From contig JBFFGE010000175.1 of the NCBI GenBank assembly GCA_041557595.1, positions 1 through 9,673 of the forward strand: 9,673 bases of DNA. The letters run 5' to 3'. The notes below the pieces were generated by a model, which worked only from the letters and a program-made list of their open reading frames with translations, had not been told where the DNA came from and did not search any database. The translations under genes and the position numbers were made by a program. The DNA is from JAOTYV01 sp041557595 (lineage in GTDB: Bacteria > Pseudomonadota > Alphaproteobacteria > UBA8366). Of the stretch, positions 1 through 5,259 are shown in pieces; the stretch's first letter is position 1, and each line of letters starts with the position of its first letter.

Positions 1-2810
1 GCGAAGGCGCGGCCGAAATCGGTGTCGAGCCCCATGACTTCGCCGGTGGACTTCATTTCCGGCCCCAGCACCACATCGACGCCGGGGAAGCGCGCGAACG
101 GGAACACCGCTTCCTTCACCGCGACGTGGCTGCCGACCGGGACGGGTTGCAAATCGAAGGCCGAGAGCGATTCGCCGGCCATGATGCGCGCGGCGATCTT
201 GGCGATCGGTACGCCGGTCGCCTTGGCGACGAAGGGGACCGTTCGGCTCGCCCGGGGGTTCACCTCGATCAGGTAGACCTCGTCATCCTTGATTGCGTAC
301 TGCACGTTCATCAGACCGACGACCTGCAGCGCTTTCGCCAGCGCCTCCGTCTGCCGGGCGATTTCCTCGACCACCGCCTCGCCCAGGGAGTAGGGCGGCA
401 AGGAGCAGGCGCTGTCGCCGGAATGGATGCCGGCTTCCTCGATATGCTCCATGACGCCGGCCACATGAACCTGGCTGCCGTCGGAGAGCGCGTCCACATC
501 GACCTCGATGGCGTCGCGCAGGAAATGATCGACCAGCACCGGATGATCGCCCGATACCTGAACCGCGGTCCGCATGTAGCGCTTCAGGCCTTCGACGTCA
601 TGCACCAGCTCCATCGCCCGCCCGCCCAGCACATAGGACGGGCGCAACAGGACCGGATAGCCGATGTCGTCGGCGATGCGTTGCGCGCCTTCCAGGGAGG
701 TTGCGATGCCGTTCGCCGGTTGACGAAGGCCGATCCGATCGACGAGCTGCTGGAATCGTTCGCGATCCTCGGCAAGGTCGATCGCGTCGGGCGAGGTGCC
801 GAGAATGGGAATATTCTCATCCTCCAGCGCCTTCGCCAATTTCAATGGGGTTTGACCACCGAACTGAACGATGATTCCCTTCAGCGTGCCTTTCTGCTGT
901 TCGACCCGGACCAGCGAAATCACGTCTTCGGCGGTCAGCGGCTCGAAATACAAGCGGTCGGAGGTGTCGTAGTCGGTGGATACCGTCTCCGGGTTGCAAT
1001 TGACCATGATCGTCTCGTACCCGGCCTCACGCAACGCGTAGACGGCGTGAACGCAACAATAGTCGAACTCGATACCCTGGCCGATCCGGTTCGGACCGCC
1101 GCCGAGGATGATGATCTTGTTGCGATCGCTGACCTCGGCCTCGCATTCGGGCGGGTTGAAGCCGTCGCCTTCATAGGCCGAATACATATAAGGCGTCTGC
1201 GACGCGAATTCGGCAGCGCAGGTGTCGATCCGCTTATAGACCGGCGTGACCGATAGTGCGTGGCGCCGTGCCGCGACATCTCGTTCGGTGCGGTCCGTCA
1301 GCGCGGCGAGCCTTGCGTCGGAAAAGCCCTGCTTCTTGTATTTTAACAGGCCCGGCGTGTCTTCCGGCAGGCCATTCGCCGACAGGTCCGCTTCGCTTTG
1401 CACGATTTCCTCGATCTGGCGCAGGAACCAGCGGTCGATTTTGCAGGACTCGTAGATTTCTTCGACTGTCAGGCCGTGCCGGAAAGCTTGCGCCACAAGC
1501 AACAATCGATCCGGGGCGGGAATGCGCAGCGCATTCGCAACCGCCTCCTTGCCGTCGCTGTCGACACCGTCGACGTCGACGGGATCGAACCCGGTGAGCC
1601 CGGTTTCCATCGACCGGAGTACCTTCTGGACGCTTTCCTTGAATGTCCGGCCGATCGACATTGCTTCGCCCACCGATTTCATCGCCGTGGTGAGCAGCGG
1701 TTCGGCGCCGGGAAATTTCTCGAAGGTGAAGCGCGGCATCTTCGTGACGACATAGTCGATGGTCGGCTCGAAGCTGGCCGGCGTTACCCGGGTGATGTCG
1801 TTGTCCAATTCGTCCAGCGTGTAGCCGACCGCAAGCTTGGCGGCGATCTTGGCGATCGGAAATCCGGTGGCTTTCGACGCCAGGGCGGAAGACCGCGATA
1901 CACGGGGGTTCATTTCGATCATCGCCATCCGGCCGGTGTCCGGGCAGATCGCGAACTGCACGTTCGAGCCGCCGGTATCGACGCCGATCTCGCGCAGGCA
2001 CGCGATCGAGGCGTCGCGCATGATCTGGTATTCCTTGTCGGTCAGGGTCAGCGCCGGCGCGACCGTCACCGAATCGCCGGTATGGATGCCCATCGGATCG
2101 ATGTTTTCGATCGAACAGATGATGATGCAATTGTCCGCCGAGTCGCGCACCACCTCCATTTCGAATTCTTTCCAGCCGAGTACCGATTCCTCGACCAGGA
2201 CTTCCTGGACCGGGGATGCGCGCAGGCCCGAGGTCAGCAATTCGATATATTCGTCCCGATTGTAGGCAATGCCGCCGCCGGTGCCGCCGAGCGTGAAGGA
2301 GGGCCGGAGGATCACCGGCAAGCCCACCTCGTCGAGCGCCGCCGCGCCATCCTCGATGGTGCGCACCAGGACGCTTTTCGGGCATTCCAGATCGATCGCC
2401 TTCATCGATTCGCGGAACAGCTGGCGGTCTTCGGCCTTGGCGATGACGTCGGCCTTGGCGCCGATCATCTCGACCCCATGCCGGTCGAGCGCGCCGTTCT
2501 CCCAGAGCGACATCGCGGTATTCAACGCCGTTTGGCCGCCCATGGTCGGCAGCAGCGCGTCCGGACGTTCGCGGTCGATAATCTTTTCGACGGTTTCCGG
2601 CGTGATCGGTTCCACATAGGTCGCGTCCGCCATGTCCGGATCGGTCATGATGGTCGCCGGGTTCGAATTTACCAGGATCACGCGGTAGCCTTCTTCGCGA
2701 AGCGCTTGGCAGGCCTGGGTGCCCGAATAATCGAACTCGCACGCCTGTCCGATCACGATCGGTCCGGCGCCGATGATCATGATCGATTTTATGTCGGTGC
2801 GCTTAGGCAT
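1..2810 (-). CDS. carB: Carbamoyl-phosphate synthase large subunit, 3' end cut by window edge
   Basis: CarB uses ammonia delivered from CarA, bicarbonate and two ATP to make carbamoyl phosphate for pyrimidine and arginine synthesis in the cytoplasm. I read 936 uninterrupted residues starting MPKRTDIKS. The first synthetase half shows GAGPIVIGQ (14-22), RPSFTLGGTGGG (169-180) and EMNPRVSRSS (299-308). The second half shows GGGPNRIGQG (570-579), RPSYVLGGRAM (723-733) and EVNPRASRT (849-857). This two-fold ATP-grasp repeat is diagnostic of CarB. The family is about 1,070 residues long, so roughly the last 140, the MGS-like allosteric domain, lie outside the window. The start ATG at 2810-2808 agrees with the family N-terminus, but its upstream sequence comes from an inserted cassette and has only a weak GGAAA-like ribosome site about 11 nt away. 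A degenerate copy of codons 1-9 lies at 3340-3366. No frameshift or missing key residue was seen. Confidence 0.97.
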   Translation of the reverse strand, partial: MPKRTDIKSIMIIGAGPIVIGQACEFDYSGTQACQALREEGYRVILVNSNPATIMTDPDMADATYVEPITPETVEKIIDRERPDALLPTMGGQTALNTAMSLWENGALDRHGVEMIGAKADVIAKAEDRQLFRESMKAIDLECPKSVLVRTIEDGAAALDEVGLPVILRPSFTLGGTGGGIAYNRDEYIELLTSGLRASPVQEVLVEESVLGWKEFEMEVVRDSADNCIIICSIENIDPMGIHTGDSVTVAPALTLTDKEYQIMRDASIACLREIGVDTGGSNVQFAICPDTGRMAMIEMNPRVSRSSALASKATGFPIAKIAAKLAVGYTLDELDNDITRVTPASFEPTIDYVVTKMPRFTFEKFPGAEPLLTTAMKSVGEAMSIGRTFKESVQKVLRSMETGLTGFDPVDVDGVDSDGKEAVANALRIPAPDRLLLVAQAFRHGLTVEEIYESCKIDRWFLRQIEEIVQSEADLSANGLPEDTPGLLKYKKQGFSDARLAALTDRTERDVAARRHALSVTPVYKRIDTCAAEFASQTPYMYSAYEGDGFNPPECEAEVSDRNKIIILGGGPNRIGQGIEFDYCCVHAVYALREAGYETIMVNCNPETVSTDYDTSDRLYFEPLTAEDVISLVRVEQQKGTLKGIIVQFGGQTPLKLAKALEDENIPILGTSPDAIDLAEDRERFQQLVDRIGLRQPANGIATSLEGAQRIADDIGYPVLLRPSYVLGGRAMELVHDVEGLKRYMRTAVQVSGDHPVLVDHFLRDAIEVDVDALSDGSQVHVAGVMEHIEEAGIHSGDSACSLPPYSLGEAVVEEIARQTEALAKALQVVGLMNVQYAIKDDEVYLIEVNPRASRTVPFVAKATGVPIAKIAARIMAGESLSAFDLQPVPVGSHVAVKEAVFPFARFPGVDVVLGPEMKSTGEVMGLDTDFGRAF
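2791..2810 (-). repeat. Direct repeat copy A, first seven codons of functional carB
   Basis: On the minus strand this is ATG CCT AAG CGC ACC GAC AT, the working start of carB. It matches 3347-3366 at 19 of 20 positions. The match stops abruptly on the upstream side of the ATG. On the downstream side it continues only at amino-acid level (I-K-S against I-R-S). It may be a target-site duplication made when the cassette arrived. Confidence 0.8.
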
Positions 2811-2845
2811 ATGCCAAACCGTTTCCGAAGGTGCATAGACGAATT

Positions 2846-2883
2846 CCCTCCCCCCAGCGTGGGGGAGGGTTAGGGAGGGGGGG
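2846..2883 (+). repeat. Terminal inverted repeat next to carB, with internal hairpin
   Basis: Bases 2846-2854 (CCCTCCCCC) pair perfectly with 2861-2869 (GGGGGAGGG) around a 6-nt loop. They are followed by TT and two G-tracts. Read on the opposite strand, 3270-3306 has the same order of blocks with only a few substitutions and one or two length changes. This makes the two units inverted copies around the nuclease gene. No T-run follows the hairpin on either strand, so it is not a standard intrinsic terminator. Confidence 0.85.
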
Positions 2884-2890
2884 CGATACG

Positions 2891-3226
2891 CTAATCGCGA
2901 TGGTTGAGAGTGTCGCGAATTTTCTCCAACACGCCATCCGTGTTGCTAAGTACGTCGTTATTCCAGAACCGCAAAATGTCGTATCCTTGGGACACAAGCC
3001 AGCTGCTTCGACGATTGTCTTCGTTTGTCCGCTCTGCATGCTGTCCGCCGTCGACTTCAATAATGAGCTTTTTCGAGAGACAAGCGAAATCAACGATAAA
3101 AGCGCCCAGCGGCACTTGGCGGCGGAACTTATAGCCGTCGAACTGTCGACGGCGCAGCCGAGCCCAAAGGCGTTGTTCCGCTTCGGTTTGGTTTCGTCGC
3201 AAACGTCTGGCAATCGGCGAGGCCAT
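2891..3226 (-). CDS. DUF559 endonuclease-like protein (Vsr/PD-(D/E)XK-related)
   Basis: This small protein of 111 residues (from ATG 3226-3224) belongs to the DUF559 family of stand-alone nuclease-fold proteins related to very-short-patch-repair endonucleases. Visible family marks are RRNQTEAEQRLWARLRRRQ (10-28), GYKFRRQVPLGAFIVDFACL (31-50), IIEVDGGQHAE (55-65) and RFWNNDVL (86-93). Asp46, Glu57 and Asp59, with His63 nearby, are the likely metal-site residues. The protein has no signal peptide or membrane segment and is near the usual family length. An upstream in-frame ATG at 3253-3251 would give 120 residues; I prefer the later start because conservation begins just after it, although neither has a strong ribosome site. 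The gene is co-oriented with carA and carB and may be carried on their transcript. Its codon use is less GC-biased than its neighbours, suggesting transfer. Its biological role is not established, and activity is inferred only from the motifs. Confidence 0.88.
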   Translation of the reverse strand: MASPIARRLRRNQTEAEQRLWARLRRRQFDGYKFRRQVPLGAFIVDFACLSKKLIIEVDGGQHAERTNEDNRRSSWLVSQGYDILRFWNNDVLSNTDGVLEKIRDTLNHRD

Positions 3227-3269
3227 TGCGGCAATCCCGTTTTCGCCTCCCATGAGCGTAGCGCAGATT

Positions 3270-3306
3270 GCCCCCCACCCCAACCCTCCCCCACAAGGGG
3301 GGAGGG
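3270..3306 (-). repeat. Terminal inverted repeat next to carA, with internal hairpin
   Basis: Inverted partner of 2846-2883. CCCTCCCCC (3284-3292) pairs with GGGGGAGGG (3298-3306) around a 5-nt loop, flanked by TT and G-tracts when read on the minus strand. Compared with the other end, the loop is one base shorter and two spacer bases differ. It ends about 40 bp upstream of the nuclease start at 3226, so it would lie in the untranslated region or 5' end of the nuclease reading frame. Confidence 0.85.
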
Positions 3307-3339
3307 GGTTGAAGAGTCCAAGCTCTTTCGCATGGCAGG

Positions 3340-3366
3340 TGATCGGATGTCGGTGCGCTTGGGCAT
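3340..3366 (-). pseudogene. Displaced copy of the carB start (codons 1-9)
   Basis: The minus strand reads MPKRTDIRS, matching the CarB N-terminus MPKRTDIKS, and then loses all similarity (P-A-M-R). It begins 21 nt after the carA stop codon, the tight spacing expected of an undisturbed carA-carB operon, with GAGAG just upstream. I infer that this is the original carB start region, cut off from the rest of the gene by the cassette. Synonymous differences (CCC/CCT, ATC/ATA, TCA/TCG) suggest that the duplication is not very recent. The frame starting here stays open for 187 codons, to 2803. Confidence 0.7.
3347..3366 (-). repeat. Direct repeat copy B, carA-proximal flank of the cassette
   Basis: Twin of 2791-2810 with a single substitution (C for T at the second codon's third base). 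It lies immediately downstream of the carA stop region and marks the carA-side border of the inserted block. Confidence 0.8.
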
Positions 3367-3387
3367 GACTCTCGTACGACTCTTTGC

Positions 3388-4557
3388 CTATTTCTCGTCG
3401 ATCATCGCGACGAACCGGTCGAACAGGTAGTGGCTGTCCTGCGGTCCGGGCGAGGCTTCGGGGTGGTGCTGCACGCCAAATACCGGTCGGTCCGCGACGG
3501 CGATGCCTTCGACCGTGCCGTCGAACAGCGACACGTGGCTAACGGACACGCTGTCCGGCAGAGAGTCGGCGGCGATAACGAATCCGTGGTTCTGACTGGT
3601 GATCTCGACCTTGCCGGTGGTCAGATCCTTGACCGGGTGGTTCGCGCCGCGATGGCCGTGATGCATTTTTTCGGTCTTGGCGCCGAGCGCCAGCGCAAGC
3701 AACTGGTGGCCGAGGCAGATGCCGAAAACCGGCAGCCCGGTCTCCAGGATGCCCTGGATCATCGGCACCGCGTATTCGCCGGTCGCGGCGGGGTCGCCCG
3801 GCCCGTTGGACAGGAACACGCCGTCGGGTTCGTGGCGCAGCACATCGTCGGCCGTGGCCGTTGCCGGGACCACGGTAACCCGGCACCCGAGATGCGCGAG
3901 GCTGCGGAGGATGTTCCGCTTGGCGCCGAAATCGACCGCCACCACGTGCCGCCGCGGCGACTCGAGCGCGCCGTAACCCTGTCCCAGCGTCCAGCGGGTT
4001 TCCTGCCAATCGTAGCTTTGCGTGCAACTCACGACCTTTGCCAGATCCATGCCTTCGAGGCCGGGCCATTCGGCCGCTTTCGCGATCAGGGCGGCGACCT
4101 CGAAGCGGCCGTCCGGCGCGTGCGCGAGGCAGCCATTGGCGGCGCCCAAATCTCGCAGTCGCCGCGTGAGTTGCCGTGTATCGACGCCGGCGATGCCGAT
4201 CAGGCCGTTGGTTTTCAGCCAGGCCTCGAAATGCTGCAGCGCGCGCCAATTGGAGGACTCGGTGATATCGGCGCGCAGGATGCAGCCGAGCGCCGCGGGG
4301 GTGGCCGTTTCGAAATCTTCGGCATTCGCCCCGGTATTGCCGATATGCGGGAAGGTAAAGGTAATGATCTGCCCGGCATAGGACGGGTCGGTCATGATTT
4401 CCTGATACCCGGTGATCGAGGTATTGAAGCAAACCTCGCCCACCGCGTCACCGGTCGCGCCGACTCCCTTGCCCCAGAAAACAGTGCCATCGGCCAGCGC
4501 AACGGCGGCCGTGGCACCGGGCGGCGGGGTAGGCGTTTTTGAGGGCGTATCCGCCAT
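3388..4557 (-). CDS. carA: Carbamoyl-phosphate synthase small (glutaminase) subunit
   Basis: CarA hydrolyses glutamine and channels the ammonia to CarB. From ATG 4557-4555 it has 389 residues, close to the 382 of the E. coli protein. The N-terminal small-subunit domain includes ALADGTVFWGKG (20-31) and FNTSITGYQEI (44-54). The C-terminal class I glutamine amidotransferase domain shows LSNGPGDP (249-256), the nucleophile Cys281 in GICLGHQ, and His365 and Glu367 in HHPEASPGP, so the catalytic triad is complete. An in-frame ATG at 4620 would add 21 residues. I prefer 4557 because AAGGAAA lies upstream, conservation starts after it, and a promoter at 4642-4670 would leave only about 15 nt and no ribosome site for the longer form. 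The leader between could fold into a small stem-loop (GGCGCTCC at 4617-4610 with GGAG and CGCC at 4606-4603 and 4599-4596). carB follows after the inserted nuclease cassette instead of directly. Confidence 0.96.
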   Translation of the reverse strand: MADTPSKTPTPPPGATAAVALADGTVFWGKGVGATGDAVGEVCFNTSITGYQEIMTDPSYAGQIITFTFPHIGNTGANAEDFETATPAALGCILRADITESSNWRALQHFEAWLKTNGLIGIAGVDTRQLTRRLRDLGAANGCLAHAPDGRFEVAALIAKAAEWPGLEGMDLAKVVSCTQSYDWQETRWTLGQGYGALESPRRHVVAVDFGAKRNILRSLAHLGCRVTVVPATATADDVLRHEPDGVFLSNGPGDPAATGEYAVPMIQGILETGLPVFGICLGHQLLALALGAKTEKMHHGHRGANHPVKDLTTGKVEITSQNHGFVIAADSLPDSVSVSHVSLFDGTVEGIAVADRPVFGVQHHPEASPGPQDSHYLFDRFVAMIDEK

Positions 4558-4641
4558 CGGCTCGATGATTTCCTTGGGCCAGGCTGGAAGTTTAAGGCGA
4601 GTCTCCGATGGAGCGCCCATGGCGTTGTGTAAATTGCGGTG

Positions 4642-4670
4642 GTTCTAAGCAATAGTCGTGACGCCGTCAA
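4642..4670 (-). promoter_or_regulatory. Predicted sigma-70-type promoter of carA
   Basis: On the minus strand, TTGACG (4670-4665) is separated by exactly 17 nt from TAGAAC (4647-4642). Five of six bases match the -35 consensus, and the -10 keeps T, A and the fifth-position A. Transcription would start near A4635, giving a leader of about 78 nt before the chosen carA start at 4557. Confidence 0.65.
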
Positions 4671-4791
4671 GGATTCATTAACAAATAAAATGTTTAATTT
4701 CAATAAGTTAACTTATCGTTTCCTATTGCGTTAACGATTATCTTTCGTGTACGGTTGCTGCTTGTCGCGAATTACGGGCAAGATTGGAGCA
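4671..4791. promoter_or_regulatory. AT-rich divergent control region with 14-bp palindrome
   Basis: This is the gap between the divergent carA and yqeY genes. Bases 4681-4740 have only 14 G/C of 60, in a region otherwise above 60% GC. A perfect 14-bp palindrome, ATAAGTTAACTTAT, lies at 4703-4716, and the core GTTAAC recurs at 4730-4735 within CGTTAACG. These could be operator sites or an UP-like element upstream of either promoter. For the yqeY direction the best -10-like match is GATTAT (4736-4741), with only a weak -35 (TTATCG, 4713-4718, 17-nt spacer), so I do not assign that promoter firmly. Confidence 0.45.
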
Positions 4792-5247
4792 ATGTTGCGC
4801 GAAAATTTGAGCGAGTCGCTGAAAGAAGCGACCCTGGCGAAGGATTCCTGCGCGACGGCGACGATTCGCCTGATTCTCGCCGCGCTCAAGGATCGCGATA
4901 TCGCGGCCCGGTCGAAAGACAACACGTCCGGAATCAGCGACGAAGATATCCTGGGATTGCTGCAGACCATGGTGAAGCAGCGCCGCGAAAGCATCGAGAT
5001 GTACGAAAAGGGCAATCGCCCTGAACTCGCGGAACGTGAAGCCCGGGAGATCGAGGTCATCCAGCGCTTCCTGCCGGCGCAGATGGACGATGCGGGGATT
5101 GCCGAGGCGGTGACGCAGGTGATCGCCGAGACCGGCGCCGGCGGCCTCAAGGACATGGGCAAGGTCATGGGCGCGCTGCGCGCCCAGTTCGCCGGCCGGA
5201 TGGATTTCTCCAAGGCCAGTGCGGCGGCGAAACAACAACTGTCCTGA
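4792..5247 (+). CDS. yqeY: GatB/YqeY domain-containing protein
   Basis: This cytoplasmic protein of 151 residues is homologous to the C-terminal tail domain of GatB, the tRNA-dependent amidotransferase subunit. Its own function is not established; the resemblance suggests tRNA binding. Family marks are the N-terminal MLRENLSESLKEA, the helical segment TATIRLILAALKDRDIA (22-38), the MVKQRRESIEMYEKGNRPELAEREAREIEVIQRFLP region (59-94) and the C-terminal GLKDMGKVMGALR motif (117-129). A GTG further upstream at 4747 stays in frame, but ATG 4792 fits the family N-terminus and length and has GGAG just before it, though with tight spacing. The gene leads an operon with dnaG, which starts 12 nt after its stop, in the place taken by rpsU in enterobacteria. 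As I recall, this order is common in alphaproteobacteria. Confidence 0.93.
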   Translation: MLRENLSESLKEATLAKDSCATATIRLILAALKDRDIAARSKDNTSGISDEDILGLLQTMVKQRRESIEMYEKGNRPELAEREAREIEVIQRFLPAQMDDAGIAEAVTQVIAETGAGGLKDMGKVMGALRAQFAGRMDFSKASAAAKQQLS

Positions 5248-5259
5248 GGCGCCCAGCCG

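Larger units (their letters stand above)
2811..3346 (-). mobile_element. Putative non-autonomous insertion cassette carrying a DUF559 nuclease gene
   Basis: This 536-bp block separates carA from carB. Seen directly: a 20-bp direct repeat on both sides (2791-2810 and 3347-3366, one mismatch), inner terminal inverted repeats at 2846-2883 and 3270-3306, and one small nuclease gene. The core is low in GC: I count 90 G/C in the 180 bases 2941-3120, against 44 of 60 in carB at 2281-2340. There is no transposase or recombinase gene. The outer 35-40 bp between each inverted repeat and each direct repeat show no clear similarity to one another, so the exact ends are uncertain; the inverted repeats alone bound 2846-3308. 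Families of short G/C-tract palindromes that translate as PLPNPPP or PLVGEG-like strings are common between alphaproteobacterial genes. That this one is mobile is an inference from the repeat layout and base composition. Confidence 0.7.

Noticed and set aside
1234..2742. Long minus-strand open frame rich in arginine (502 codons)
   Set aside because: It is a shifted frame inside carB. The true carB frame covers the same bases with complete CarB motifs, and this frame has no recognisable domain and an unlikely Arg/Gly composition.
1398..2873. Long plus-strand open frame opposite carB (491 codons)
   Set aside because: Antisense shadow of a GC-rich gene. The product is rich in Arg, His and Asp without a family signature.
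2846..2883. Inverted repeat as intrinsic terminator of the nuclease or carA transcript
   Set aside because: The stem is strong, but no U-run follows on either strand, and a terminator here would cut off carB, which has no visible promoter of its own.
2811..3346. Standard insertion sequence
   Set aside because: At 536 bp with only a 111-residue DUF559 protein, it has no DDE, HUH or serine recombinase motif; treated as a non-autonomous or unconventional cassette.
2831..3430. Plus-strand open frame across the cassette (199 codons)
   Set aside because: It lies antisense to the DUF559 gene, runs into carA and has no family features.
4678..4734. CtrA binding site (TTAA-N7-TTAA)
   Set aside because: Four TTAA motifs are present, but the gaps between neighbours are 12, 10 and 19 bases, not seven.
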